64,000 nucleotides of DNA from Anaerolineaceae bacterium UBA1363 (GTDB lineage: Bacteria > Chloroflexota > Anaerolineae > Anaerolineales > Anaerolineaceae). Both the position numbers and the translations under genes were made by a program. The stretch's first letter is position 1; the number at the start of each line of letters is the position of its first letter. Below are positions 27,153 through 35,939 of this stretch, piece by piece. Below the pieces are notes generated by a model. That model searched no databases and was not told where the DNA came from. It saw only the letters and a program-made list of their open reading frames with translations. Where the stretch lies: contig DBRR01000004.1 in the NCBI GenBank assembly GCA_002306055.1, positions 1 through 64,000 on the forward strand, read 5' to 3'.

Positions 27153-27895
27153 AAAAAGCAGATGAGGAGAAATGGGAGCCTGATGAATTTGTTTTAGAGA
27201 CAAACACCATCTGGAGCTTTCCAACTAGAGGCTCATGGGCAACACATGATTCCAGGTACAGAGGAAATTGGTCACCGTATATACCAAGGAATATAATCTT
27301 ACGGTATTCAAAGGAGGGTGATGTTGTTCTAGATCAATTTGTCGGTGGTGGTACAACCCTGATTGAAGCAAAGCTATTGAACCGAGACTGTATAGGAATT
27401 GATGTCAACCCTGATTCTATTGTCCAATGCCACAACAAACTAAAATTACCGCCTCGTTATTCGAGCAGAGTGTCCGCCACAGTTGGAGATGCACGCCGAT
27501 TGGTAGGAGTACAAGAAGATTCGATTGACCTCATCTGTACACACCCACCTTATGCGAACGCCATCCAATACAGCGAGGATATAGAGAACGACATATCCAG
27601 ACTTACTTATGATGAATTCAACAATCAAATGATCAAAGTCGCAGTAGAGTGTTTTAGGGTACTTAAAAAGAACAAGTATTGTGCGATATTGATCGGAGAT
27701 CTCCGAAAACGAGGCTCTAACATACCATTAGGATTCCACACGTTACAAACATTTCTAAATGTGGGTTTTAGTCTTAAAGAAATAATCATCAAGGAGCAGC
27801 ATAACTGTAAATCAACTGGCTTGTGGATTCAGCGAAGTAAGCAATATAATTTTTTACTTTTAGCGCATGAGTACCTTTTTGTTCTTAAGAAGTAA
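27125..27895 (+). CDS. DNA methyltransferase, beta-class (N4-cytosine or N6-adenine)
   Basis: The second modification enzyme of the island. It has the beta-class arrangement of SAM and catalytic motifs: NWSPYIPRN, DQFVGGGTTLIEA (about 70-82) and the catalytic HPPY (140-143). The 256-residue length fits. The start at the ATG at 27125 is preceded by AGGAG 9 nt away; an in-frame TTG at 27116 abuts the Shine-Dalgarno and is unlikely. Beta enzymes with this motif include both N4-cytosine and N6-adenine types, so the product is not decided. Confidence 0.85.
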   Translation: MGARQNRVIKKADEEKWEPDEFVLETNTIWSFPTRGSWATHDSRYRGNWSPYIPRNIILRYSKEGDVVLDQFVGGGTTLIEAKLLNRDCIGIDVNPDSIVQCHNKLKLPPRYSSRVSATVGDARRLVGVQEDSIDLICTHPPYANAIQYSEDIENDISRLTYDEFNNQMIKVAVECFRVLKKNKYCAILIGDLRKRGSNIPLGFHTLQTFLNVGFSLKEIIIKEQHNCKSTGLWIQRSKQYNFLLLAHEYLFVLKK

Positions 27896-27969
27896 ATTTT
27901 TCTACCGCGAAGTCGCAAAGGTATTTTATACGCTACCGATGATCTCCGGTATAGAAAACTAGTGGAACA

Positions 27970-28257
27970 TTACAATAGCTCGCCAACCTGCATATGATCG
28001 TAATAGAAGACCTCCGACGGCAAATATCCAACCTGGCTGCGTATCTCGGGACCTTTTTTGGTGAAATCCTTGCCAAAAATGGTAGCCTGCCCACGATTGG
28101 ATGGAGCAGGAAAAGCAGCAGGCGGATGGTGGTGGATTTACCAGCGCCATTGGGTTCAATAAAACCAAAAATCTCGCCATCCCGGACCGACAAGCTCAGC
28201 TTCTCGATGGCGCAGGATACACCTTAATACTTGTTCATTAACCTGGATGACGTCCAT
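27970..28257 (-). pseudogene. Decayed ABC transporter ATP-binding protein gene
   Basis: Reading the minus strand from ATG 28257 gives the start of an ATPase (MDVIQVNE), then a frame change to a Walker A region in which the first Gly is Glu ([14 protein letters not shown]). A second frame change leads to [17 protein letters not shown] and then [16 protein letters not shown], and a stop follows. At least two frameshifts and loss of the rest (signature, Walker B) make it non-functional. It borders the restriction-modification island. Confidence 0.8.
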
Positions 28258-28305
28258 TATCACTCCTGGAAGTGCGAAACAAGACATTTCAGTTAGAAGT
28301 TTGCC

Positions 28306-28956
28306 TTATCCCCTTACAAAGGGATTGTTTGCCTTTTCAAACTCAACCGTCGTTGCCGGTCCGTGACCCGGCAGAAGCATGGTCTCATCGGGTAACGTGT
28401 AAATCTGCTCGCGAATGTTCTTTAGCAGCAATTCGTGATCGGAGCCTTCGAGATCGGTCCTACCGATGCTGCCCCTAAATATCGCGTCCCCTACAACTGC
28501 CATCTTTAAATCGGGGATGTAGAAAAGCACCGAACCAGGGTTATGCCCTGAAACGTCCCGTACTTCCACCAACTTACGACTACCCCCGGGCAGCACGTCC
28601 AACCAAATGCCGTGTAAAAGCTGAATGTCCAACCTTGGCACGGGGTCAACCCTCCTGCCCATTTTCATCTTTTCTGGCTGAGCGGCAGCCCAGGCGAAGC
28701 TATCCGGGTGCATGGCGATCGGTAGAGGCGGCGAAAAGGCCTCGCTCACCGTTTTTGCCCCGGCTATATGGTCATAATGACCATGCGTCAGCCAGATTTG
28801 CCTCAGCTGCCAGCCCTTTTCCTCTGCGAAACGCAGCTGCGTGCCCGCCTCAAAGCTTGGGTCAATCAGCACACAATCGCCGCTGTCTTCATCCACCAGG
28901 AAGTAGACGTTGTTACTGAGCGGTCCCAGGACTGCCAGGTGAATGGAAAGTGACAT
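28306..28956 (-). CDS. MBL-fold hydrolase (glyoxalase II-like)
   Basis: A 216-residue metallo-beta-lactamase-fold protein with the metal motif THGHYDH, a downstream GHNPGSV with His ligand, VVGDAIF supplying Asp, and the terminal PGHGP. This is the YcbL/glyoxalase II-like group, which acts on thioester or related substrates; the true substrate cannot be told. It follows the M24 peptidase by 9 bp, so the pair is probably one transcript. The upstream gene gives no substrate hint. Confidence 0.88.
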   Translation of the reverse strand: MSLSIHLAVLGPLSNNVYFLVDEDSGDCVLIDPSFEAGTQLRFAEEKGWQLRQIWLTHGHYDHIAGAKTVSEAFSPPLPIAMHPDSFAWAAAQPEKMKMGRRVDPVPRLDIQLLHGIWLDVLPGGSRKLVEVRDVSGHNPGSVLFYIPDLKMAVVGDAIFRGSIGRTDLEGSDHELLLKNIREQIYTLPDETMLLPGHGPATTVEFEKANNPFVRG

Positions 28957-28965
28957 TGTTCTTTC

Positions 28966-30096
28966 TTACCCTTTCCGAGCCCTAGCCAGGAAGTCTTCCA
29001 GGCGCATCACCTCGCGCGGCAAGTCGGTCAAGCTGCGCAGACCCTCATCCTCCACCACGACATCGTCCTCAATCCGCACGCCGGACTTACCAGGGAGGTA
29101 GATGCCCGGTTCGATGGTAAAGACCATCCCTGGCTTCAGGATCAAAGGATTACCCGGGTAGATGTAAGGCGGCTCGTGCGCTTCCATCCCGAGCCCATGC
29201 CCTGTGCGGTGGGTGAAGAATTCGCCATAGCCACCTTCCGCGATGACACCCCTTGCCAACTGGTCCACCTCCCCTGCCGGCATACCCCTTCTTCCTCCAA
29301 GCCGGGCTGCTGCGTTGGCTTTTTCCACCAGGTCGGCAATCTGTTTCATTTCATCGTTAGGTTCACCGCAGAAAAAGGTGCGGGTGTTATCCGAGAAGTA
29401 GCCCGCGAAGCTGGCACCCCAGTCGATCAGCAGCATCTCACCTTCCTGCAAAGTACGATTCGTTGGGCTGGCATGGGGATTTGCGGTGTTGGGACCAGTT
29501 GAAACGATCGGAGCGAAAGGCAGCTCTGCTTCCGACCCTGCCCGGAAAAGCTGCACCATCAACTCACCTGAAATCTGGAGCTCGCTCTGCCCTGGTCTCA
29601 CGCTTTCGAGGGTGTTGAGCAACGCGTTCTGTGCGATGATAGCTGCCTGGCGCATGGCATTCAGCTCCTCAGTTCCCTTGCACATCCTCAGCCCCGCCAG
29701 AGCTGCGCTTCCGTCCACGAATTCGGCTTCAGGCAGCGCCTGACGCAGCAAATTAAGTTCCAAGAAACGCAATCCCGTCGGTTCAACGCCTACACGCAGC
29801 GGATTGCCCGAAATTTTAAACAAAGCCTGCTCATAAACGCCCTGCCAGGTTGCCGGGTCGTCCCCAAAAGGAATGATTTCAGCGTCAAAAGGCAGGTTTG
29901 CCACTTTCGCGCGCTCCAGTTCAGGCAAAATTACTTTCACCTGCCCACTATGGCCAACCAAAAAGACCACCGGGCGCTCCATCAGGTGAAAGTTTAGCCC
30001 TGTCAGGTAACGCAGGCTCGGACCGGGGTTGAGCGCCATCCAGTCCAGGCCATTAAGTGCCAGTTGAGCCGCCAAAGCTTCGATTCGTTTATTCAT
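28966..30096 (-). CDS. M24 family Xaa-Pro-type aminopeptidase
   Basis: A cytosolic metallopeptidase removing N-terminal residues before proline. An N-terminal creatinase-like domain (about 1-130) precedes a pita-bread domain with the metal ligands: Asp in LLIDWGASFAG, Asp in FSDNTRTF, His in HRTGHGLG, Glu in TIEPGIY and Glu in RIEDDVV. The length is 376 residues from the ATG at 30096, which has GAGG at a good distance. An upstream ATG at 30123 would add nine residues. It fits with Opp and M42 enzymes in peptide use. Confidence 0.92.
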   Translation of the reverse strand: MNKRIEALAAQLALNGLDWMALNPGPSLRYLTGLNFHLMERPVVFLVGHSGQVKVILPELERAKVANLPFDAEIIPFGDDPATWQGVYEQALFKISGNPLRVGVEPTGLRFLELNLLRQALPEAEFVDGSAALAGLRMCKGTEELNAMRQAAIIAQNALLNTLESVRPGQSELQISGELMVQLFRAGSEAELPFAPIVSTGPNTANPHASPTNRTLQEGEMLLIDWGASFAGYFSDNTRTFFCGEPNDEMKQIADLVEKANAAARLGGRRGMPAGEVDQLARGVIAEGGYGEFFTHRTGHGLGMEAHEPPYIYPGNPLILKPGMVFTIEPGIYLPGKSGVRIEDDVVVEDEGLRSLTDLPREVMRLEDFLARARKG

Positions 30097-30186
30097 TAAC
30101 AACCTCACCACAGATATCTTCAATCAGAGAGTATTGTACCCAGCTTGGATAGTCCTGCAAGCATATTCGTGCTTGTACACATGCTA

Positions 30187-30214
30187 TTGACTCAAGCGTC
30201 GCAACAACTATAAT
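30187..30214 (+). promoter_or_regulatory. Promoter of the cysK-cysE transcript
   Basis: TTGACT (30187-30192) and exact TATAAT (30209-30214) are spaced by 16 bp. The expected start of transcription is near 30221, leaving a leader of about 175 nt before cysK. Confidence 0.8.
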
Positions 30215-30244
30215 CGTGGCATGTTCAAAACGCGCAAGGTATCC

Positions 30245-30283
30245 ATGAGTTTTTATTGCTTGTGTCTCAGGCGGGGTAGCTGA
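30245..30283 (+). CDS. Cysteine-containing leader peptide of cysK
   Basis: A 12-codon frame, MSFYCLCLRRGS, with two Cys codons (TGC 30257-30259, TGT 30263-30265). AAGG lies 5 nt before the ATG and the promoter is close upstream. Its last codons form the left arm and loop of an intrinsic terminator. The product is probably irrelevant; ribosome stalling at the Cys codons when Cys-tRNA is scarce would block the terminator and allow cysK-cysE transcription. That is inferred from arrangement; no experiment is known to me for this case. Confidence 0.7.
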   Translation: MSFYCLCLRRGS

Positions 30284-30297
30284 CCGCCTGCGTTTTT
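30268..30297 (+). terminator. Attenuator terminator in the cysK leader
   Basis: CAGGCGG (30268-30274) and CCGCCTG (30284-30290) form a GC-rich 7-bp stem with a 9-nt loop. CG and five T follow. It lies upstream of the gene it would control and overlaps the leader peptide's stop. Confidence 0.8.
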
Positions 30298-30303
30298 GAC
30301 ATC

Positions 30304-30378
30304 CTGGAACCCGTCAAGAGCAGCGGCACTCCCCCGCTTATGGTGTGAGATGGCTGCTGTTTTTATTTAAGGTTCCAG
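30304..30378 (+). promoter_or_regulatory. Second structured element of the cysK leader
   Basis: An outer stem CTGGAACC / GGTTCCAG (30304-30311 with 30371-30378) encloses AGCAGC / GCTGCT (30319-30324 with 30353-30358), the latter followed by GTTTTT. It ends 6 bp before the cysK ribosome binding site. It might be a second terminator or a mutually exclusive fold. Confidence 0.5.
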
Positions 30379-30396
30379 AGAATTAGGAGAATCATC

Positions 30397-31347
30397 ATGA
30401 CAATTTATCAAAATATTACCCAGCTTACTGGCAAAACGCCATTGGTGCGGGTCTCGCGCCTAAACCCCAACCCTGAGGTGGAAATCCTGGCCAAATTGGA
30501 AACCTTCAACCCAACCCACAGCGTCAAGGACCGCATCGCCGTCAGCATGGTGGACGATGCTGAAAAGCGCGGGCTACTTCACAAGGACAGTATCCTGCTG
30601 GAAGCCACCAGTGGCAACACTGGCATCGGCCTGGCAAATGTCGCCACCGCCCGCGGTTACGGCAGCACGATCATCATGCCAGAGTCCGCCAGCCTTGAAC
30701 GAAAACTGCTGATGCGTGCCCTTGGAGCTAACCTCATTTTGACGCCTGCAGCCGGCGGCATGGCTGCCGCGATAGAAAAAGCGCAGTCCTTACTGGCGGA
30801 GGACAGCCGCTACTGGTGGGCGGATCAATTTAATAACCCCGCCAACCCGCAAATTCACTACCTCACCACAGGCCCCGAAATCTGGCGGGATACCGAAGGC
30901 AAGGTGGATATGCTCGTGGCGGGCGTGGGTACCGGCGGCACGATTACTGGCGCGGGTCAATACCTGCGCGAGCAAAACCCGGCTCTGAAAGTCGTGGCGG
31001 TCGAACCGGCCGCCTCCCCTGTGCTCTCCGGTGGAACCAAGGGTCCACATCCCATCCAGGGAATTGGCGCAGGGTTCATCCCTTCCGTGCTGCAAACCTC
31101 TCTGCTGGATGAGATCATCCAGGTTACTGGTGAGGCTGCCTTCAGCACAGCCCGCCAATTGGCAGCCATCGAAGGCATCCCCGGGGGAATTTCCTCGGGC
31201 GCGGCGGTTTGGGCTGCCCTGCAGCTGGCTGCCCGTCCGGAGTCAAAGGGCAAGCGAATGGTAGTAATTGTGCCGAGCTTTACCGAGCGCTACCTCAGCA
31301 CGGACCTGTTCGCAGACCTCAGGAGGGAGCAAAATGGAAGCAAGTGA
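30397..31347 (+). CDS. cysK: Cysteine synthase (O-acetylserine sulfhydrylase)
   Basis: A PLP enzyme that makes cysteine from O-acetylserine and sulfide. It shows the PLP lysine in [11 protein letters not shown] (about residue 47), the substrate loop [10 protein letters not shown] and the phosphate-binding GTGGTITG. At 316 residues it has the normal length, and IGAGFIP is typical of CysK. AGGAGA stands 7 nt before the ATG. It overlaps cysE by 14 bp, so the two steps of cysteine formation are co-translated. Upstream lies the attenuator-like leader. Confidence 0.95.
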   Translation: MTIYQNITQLTGKTPLVRVSRLNPNPEVEILAKLETFNPTHSVKDRIAVSMVDDAEKRGLLHKDSILLEATSGNTGIGLANVATARGYGSTIIMPESASLERKLLMRALGANLILTPAAGGMAAAIEKAQSLLAEDSRYWWADQFNNPANPQIHYLTTGPEIWRDTEGKVDMLVAGVGTGGTITGAGQYLREQNPALKVVAVEPAASPVLSGGTKGPHPIQGIGAGFIPSVLQTSLLDEIIQVTGEAAFSTARQLAAIEGIPGGISSGAAVWAALQLAARPESKGKRMVVIVPSFTERYLSTDLFADLRREQNGSK

Positions 31348-32101
31348 ACGCATGCCCTGCGAGGGCATACCAGCAGAACGGAACCCCAACATTTTCAGCC
31401 TGATGGCGGAAGATGTGCGGGTTGCCCTTGAGCGCGACCCAGCCGCGGTGAATGCCTTCGTGGTCATCACCTGTTATCCAGGTGTACACGCTATTTGGGC
31501 GCACCGCGTGGAGCATTGGTTGTGGAAAAAGGGTTTGAGGTGGCTCGCCCGTGCCAACTCGCAGATAACCCGCTTTTTCACCGGGATTGAAATCCATCCG
31601 GCTGCCAGCCTGGGTCGGCGTGTGTTCATCGACCACGGCATGGGCATCGTAATCGGTGAGACGGCAGTGGTTGGTGATGAGGTGACGCTGTACCATGGGG
31701 TTACCCTTGGCGGCACCCGACTCGAGAAGGTCAAGCGCCATCCCACCCTGCAAAGCTGCGTGGTCGTTGGAGCAGGCGCGAAGATCCTGGGCGACATCAC
31801 TATTGGCAGTCACAGCCGCATCGGAGCCAACGCGGTCGTGGTAAAGGACGTGCCTCCACAGTCCGTGGTGGTGGGGGTTCCCGGGCAGGTGATCCGCCGC
31901 AGGCGCCTGGTGGACGAACATCAAACAGACCTTTCCCACACCGAGATGCCCGATGCGGTCATGACCAATCTACAGGAATTAATGAAACGGTTGACCGAGG
32001 TGGAATCCCGCCTTGAGATCCACAGTAATCAACTGAGCCAGATACAACTGCAACCTGATGGCGTCTGGGAATATTCTGACGGCCCGGATTACATCATTTA
32101 A
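31334..32101 (+). CDS. cysE: Serine O-acetyltransferase
   Basis: Acetylates serine with acetyl-CoA, giving the substrate of CysK. A short N-terminal helical part ([17 protein letters not shown]) precedes a left-handed beta-helix with [23 protein letters not shown] and the catalytic His of that segment; [11 protein letters not shown] is the CoA-site loop. The start at 31334 follows AGGAGG by 7 nt. After the hexapeptide domain (ending about 195) about 60 residues follow, including a short predicted coiled coil, longer than in the minimal CysE. Confidence 0.93.
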   Translation: MEASERMPCEGIPAERNPNIFSLMAEDVRVALERDPAAVNAFVVITCYPGVHAIWAHRVEHWLWKKGLRWLARANSQITRFFTGIEIHPAASLGRRVFIDHGMGIVIGETAVVGDEVTLYHGVTLGGTRLEKVKRHPTLQSCVVVGAGAKILGDITIGSHSRIGANAVVVKDVPPQSVVVGVPGQVIRRRRLVDEHQTDLSHTEMPDAVMTNLQELMKRLTEVESRLEIHSNQLSQIQLQPDGVWEYSDGPDYII

Positions 32102-32111
32102 GCCATAAAAG

Positions 32112-32138
32112 ATCAGGCGGGTTTTCAGCCCGCCTGAT
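32112..32138. terminator. Bidirectional terminator between cysE and the facing operon
   Basis: ATCAGGCGGG (32112-32121) and CCCGCCTGAT (32129-32138) form a perfect 10-bp stem. TTTT lies just downstream on plus, and an A-rich stretch on the other side serves the minus strand. Confidence 0.85.
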
Positions 32139-32150
32139 GATTTTCCGTAA

Positions 32151-32462
32151 TTATTTCTTTTTCTCTGCCCGCTTGTGGATCAGGATTTCCCGATACACAG
32201 CCGCAAGCAATAAGAGCGCCATCACTCCACCAAGGATTGCGATGCCGTCTATGTTCACTACGGGCGACGGCAGCAGTTCTACCTCGGTTGGGGTTGGCTG
32301 GGGTGTCCCCGTGGCGAGGGTTGCGGTCAAAGTCAGGTCAGGCTGGATTGTGATCGGGTCGACGAATACGACAAGCGCCAGAAGGCTGATCACCAAAAAG
32401 CCAAGCACAATCAGCGCAATGGACAAACCACTGGACTTAATGGATCCCTGGTCCTCACTCAT
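32151..32462 (-). CDS. Two-helix membrane protein with Thr/Pro-rich loop
   Basis: Unrecognised, 103 residues. TM1 (about 12-35), a Thr/Pro-rich loop (36-68), TM2 (about 72-92) and a basic tail (KRAEKKK). ATGA overlap with the binding lipoprotein gene shows translational coupling. It could anchor or stabilise that lipoprotein; only the linkage supports this. Confidence 0.6.
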   Translation of the reverse strand: MSEDQGSIKSSGLSIALIVLGFLVISLLALVVFVDPITIQPDLTLTATLATGTPQPTPTEVELLPSPVVNIDGIAILGGVMALLLLAAVYREILIHKRAEKKK

Positions 32463-33790
32463 TTGACACTCTCCACAGCTTGTTTGGCTGTTTCCACCAC
32501 ATCGGCATTATCCCGCAAAATCAACAGGGTCGCGTTACGCAAAATCGGTCCAATGTTATTCATGACCGAATCGGGGGGATACAGAATTGCGCCACTCGCC
32601 ATCTTCTCGAGGGCTGGCTTTAAGGAGGTCTCCTCCCAACTGCCCAGCGCGGAAGGTCGGGCTGGGATCGCCTTGAGAGCTTCGCTCCATTTGGCCAGGA
32701 ACTGCGTGTCAGACAGGTGCGCAATCAAGGCCACTGCAAGTTCCTGCCTTTGGGGCTCCTGGCTTCCTAATGCCCAAACCCAGGCATCCGTCAACGTCAT
32801 ACCTGGCGATGTAAAAGCAGGATCTGGTGCGTCAGGGGTCGTTTCCCTTCCCTTCAGCACTACATCCACAGGCAGAAAAGCGGTATCAATTGCACCCGTG
32901 CTGAATGCATCCCAAACCTGTTCGGAATTCTGCATTGTGACTGCCAGGTCGCTATAATGACGCGTGTTCAGACCGTCTTTCAAGGTCTGCAAAGCCGCAA
33001 TAAGTGGTTCTTCCTGCAAGATCGTCATACCCTGTTCATTCTGCACTTGCCCCCCCAGGCTCAGATATAGCAGCAACAAGAAGGTTCCCCTTGGATCATC
33101 CGCGGCAAAGCCAAAATAACCATAATTCAGCCTGGTGTCCGCCCATTCATTGCTGGGGATCAACTGGCTGACGCTGTTGTACACCAGGCCCATCGGCACC
33201 CCTTTAAAAGGCACCGCCAATACCTCTCCCTGGACCATACCCGCCTCTCTGCCAAAGTTGTACCAATCCAGATCGCCCATCACGGTCTTCAGACCCTCAT
33301 TCTTGAAAACAACCTCATCCTGGGCTGCCTGGAGGAGATGTTCGCGCGACAGGGCGACGACATCCGGGGATATGGACGGTGCGGCTGCATGCGTTGTGCG
33401 CAGCGCGTCCAAAAGCCCACCACCGCCCGAGACTGCTTTTATCCGAACCTCAATCTCGATTGTGTTGAGGTAGGCAAATTCGTTCAGGCGGTCTTTAAGG
33501 ATGGCTGCTGCCGCCGTCTCCCCATTGGGATCCAACTCAGGAGGGAGCCAGAGGATCAGCTTTTCGGGAGGAGGCGCTGGCGTGGGCGTCTGTTCTTCGA
33601 CCACCTCAGTGGCTTCTGCAGTGACGCCAGTGGGCAGTGGAACCGCGGTCTGCCCAGGAGTGGCGCTTGAGGCTTGCTTCCAGGGGAGTTCCCAGGTATC
33701 AGGCAGCAACTCACAGCCAGTCAGCCCTAACAGGCTGCTGACGATCAGCACTACCAACCAAATTTTGATCTTTTTCACACTATCAGTCAT
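32459..33790 (-). CDS. Extracellular solute-binding lipoprotein (SBP family 1-like)
   Basis: Signal peptide with lipobox LTGC, then a Thr/Pro linker (about 35-75). A mature part follows with the two-lobe pattern of family 1 binding proteins: AVPFKGVPMGLVYNSVSQL matches the conserved hinge-side motif and GAIDTAFLPV a later one. The 443-residue length is normal. There are no permease genes next to it; the neighbours are three M42 peptidases upstream and a small membrane protein downstream, all on one strand with short gaps. The ligand is unknown. Confidence 0.75.
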   Translation of the reverse strand: MTDSVKKIKIWLVVLIVSSLLGLTGCELLPDTWELPWKQASSATPGQTAVPLPTGVTAEATEVVEEQTPTPAPPPEKLILWLPPELDPNGETAAAAILKDRLNEFAYLNTIEIEVRIKAVSGGGGLLDALRTTHAAAPSISPDVVALSREHLLQAAQDEVVFKNEGLKTVMGDLDWYNFGREAGMVQGEVLAVPFKGVPMGLVYNSVSQLIPSNEWADTRLNYGYFGFAADDPRGTFLLLLYLSLGGQVQNEQGMTILQEEPLIAALQTLKDGLNTRHYSDLAVTMQNSEQVWDAFSTGAIDTAFLPVDVVLKGRETTPDAPDPAFTSPGMTLTDAWVWALGSQEPQRQELAVALIAHLSDTQFLAKWSEALKAIPARPSALGSWEETSLKPALEKMASGAILYPPDSVMNNIGPILRNATLLILRDNADVVETAKQAVESVK

Positions 33791-33822
33791 CTATGCAATT
33801 GTAAAGCATCTTGCCAGGGAAG

Positions 33823-34839
33823 TTATCCCAGGCTTACTGGCTTGCCAAGCAGCCCAACCAATAGTTTGACCGAGTTCTCCACGTCATCCCGGTCGACCAT
33901 TTCAGAGGGGCTGTGGATGTAGCGGCAGGGAATCGAAAGGCATCCCGCTGGCACGCCGGCATGCGTGCGCTGGATACCCATGCCGTCTGTGCCGCCCGCT
34001 TCGAGCACTTCCATCTGATAAGGCAGCTTTTGCGCTTTGGCTTCATCCACCATCCACTTCACCACCCGCGGATCTGCAATAAAGGAGGAATCCCGGATCT
34101 TGATCGCCGGACCGTTCCCCAGCGCAACGGCCATCTTGATACCCATCGGGGTGTCCCCGGTGCGCGTCACGTCCACAGCCAGCCCGATTTCGGGGTCCAC
34201 GCCATAAGCCGCGGTGATTGCGCCACGAATACCAACTTCTTCCTGCACGCTGAAAACGAAATAGAGTTCATTTACGCCTGGCTTGACCTCTTTTAAGGCT
34301 TCCACCACGATTGCCGCAGCAACCCGGTCATCCATCGATTTCGCGACCAGGCGTTTTCCCAGGTCGAGAAATGGACGCTCAAATCCACAAACATCGCCCA
34401 CACCGATTTTGCTGTCCGCTTTGGACGTTGCGCCGGTGTCGATGAAGTACTTCGACAACTCCGGGTGCTCATCTTTCTCCGAGCGTTCCATTCCGATCAC
34501 GCCCTGGGTGCCGTTCATAAACAGCACTCTGCCGCCCAGGCAGGTCAGGGGGCTAACGCCACCGATCGGCAAAAAGCGCGCGAAACCATTATCATCCACG
34601 TGTGTGACCATCAATCCGATTTCGTCCATGTGAGCTGAAATCATGATCCGCCTGCCGCCTTCTTTCAGGGAACCTTTGCGAGCGATCAGGTTCCCAAGCG
34701 CATCTGTATTGACCTCATCGGTGTGCCCCTGGATTTCCGCTTTGATCTTTTCGCGAATCACGTGTTCCGAACCGGAAGGGCCAGGTGTCTCGACCAAGGT
34801 TTGTAGAATAGTCCATAATGAATTATCTTTCTTTGCCAT
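33823..34839 (-). CDS. M42 family metallo-aminopeptidase, copy 3 of 3
   Basis: A di-metal peptidase that forms TET-like shells and trims short peptides. Ligand motifs are visible: AHMDEIG, SMDDR (Asp), VQEEVG (the catalytic Glu pair), AVDVT (Asp) and RYIHSPSE (His). At 338 residues it has the usual length. The ATG at 34839 shares one base with the stop of the previous M42 gene; a GTG at 34842 is an alternative start. It differs clearly from the two neighbours, so the three are old duplicates. Confidence 0.9.
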   Translation of the reverse strand: MAKKDNSLWTILQTLVETPGPSGSEHVIREKIKAEIQGHTDEVNTDALGNLIARKGSLKEGGRRIMISAHMDEIGLMVTHVDDNGFARFLPIGGVSPLTCLGGRVLFMNGTQGVIGMERSEKDEHPELSKYFIDTGATSKADSKIGVGDVCGFERPFLDLGKRLVAKSMDDRVAAAIVVEALKEVKPGVNELYFVFSVQEEVGIRGAITAAYGVDPEIGLAVDVTRTGDTPMGIKMAVALGNGPAIKIRDSSFIADPRVVKWMVDEAKAQKLPYQMEVLEAGGTDGMGIQRTHAGVPAGCLSIPCRYIHSPSEMVDRDDVENSVKLLVGLLGKPVSLG

Positions 34840-35933
34840 CACTTTTTCTCCTGGTGATTTAGGATGCTTTTATCAAGGCGTATCAAAGCCGAGTGGATCA
34901 ATTTCAAGGTATTTAGTTCGTCTTCAATGCGGATCAGACCAGCTGCCGAGTGAAGATAGCGCTGCGGCACTGAGACTGAGACGCTTGGAACACCCGCGCG
35001 GGTTTTGTGGATCTCTCCGGCGTCGGTTCCCCCCATGCCGGGCTGTCGGAACTGCCAGGGGATTTTCTCCGCCTCAGCCGACTCAATCAGCCACTTGATC
35101 AGTCGCTGGTCCCCAATGGTGCCGCGATCCATGATGTAAATCGCCGGACCGTCCCCAAGCTTGGTGTTGTGGCTGGTGTTTTCGAAGCCATCATAATGGG
35201 GCAGGTCGTTGGCGGGGGTTGAGTCCATGGCTATGCCAATTTCCGGATCAAAGGCAAAGGCAGCGATCTTCGCGCCGCGCAGACCGAGCTCTTCCTGAAC
35301 GGTGAACGCGGCCAGCAGGTCGACATTCTCAGGCGCATGTTTGACCAGTTGGATGAGGTTAAAGACACCCAGCCGGTTATCCAGTGCCTTGGAACGAATG
35401 CTTGGACCCAAAACTGCCAGTTTTGTCGCGAAGGTTCCTCTATCGCCCACTTTGACCTTCGGGTCAGATCCGGGTCCAATGTCGATGCGCAGCTGGTCCA
35501 CTTTGAGCACCTGCTTGCGTTCTTCCGGCGTAGTCAGGTGGATTGCTTTGGCACCGATCACCCCAGGGACATGGTCCCGACCGATGGTTACCGGCTTACC
35601 CACTAACTGGCGCGGGTCGACCCCGCCGATGACACGAAATTCAAAAACACCATCGCCCTCATCTTTGACGATCATGAAGCCGACTTCGTCCATGTGAGCA
35701 GCGATCATCACCCTAACCCGGCTCTCACCAGTGCCTTCACGCCGCACCAGCACATTACCCATCGCGTCCACCTTGGTGAGGTCGGCGAAGTCGCGCAGTT
35801 CCTCGGTAACGATCGCGCGGACTTCCTGCTCATCGCCCGAGACGCTCACAGCGTTGCACAGACGCGTCAGCAAAGCTAATTCCGCATCACCCATTTGGGG
35901 ATTAAACTTGGTGGAATTGTCATGTTTTGCCAT
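34839..35933 (-). CDS. M42 family metallo-aminopeptidase, copy 2 of 3
   Basis: It contains the full ligand set: AAHMDEVG, KALDNR, VQEELG, AMDST and RYLHSA. The 364-residue length is slightly above that of the third copy. Catalytic residues look intact, so activity is expected. It starts 6 bp after copy 1 and ends with TGATG overlap into copy 3. Possible differences in peptide preference would explain keeping three versions, but this is not visible in the sequence. Confidence 0.9.
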   Translation of the reverse strand: MAKHDNSTKFNPQMGDAELALLTRLCNAVSVSGDEQEVRAIVTEELRDFADLTKVDAMGNVLVRREGTGESRVRVMIAAHMDEVGFMIVKDEGDGVFEFRVIGGVDPRQLVGKPVTIGRDHVPGVIGAKAIHLTTPEERKQVLKVDQLRIDIGPGSDPKVKVGDRGTFATKLAVLGPSIRSKALDNRLGVFNLIQLVKHAPENVDLLAAFTVQEELGLRGAKIAAFAFDPEIGIAMDSTPANDLPHYDGFENTSHNTKLGDGPAIYIMDRGTIGDQRLIKWLIESAEAEKIPWQFRQPGMGGTDAGEIHKTRAGVPSVSVSVPQRYLHSAAGLIRIEDELNTLKLIHSALIRLDKSILNHQEKK

Positions 35934-35939
35934 CTTGTT

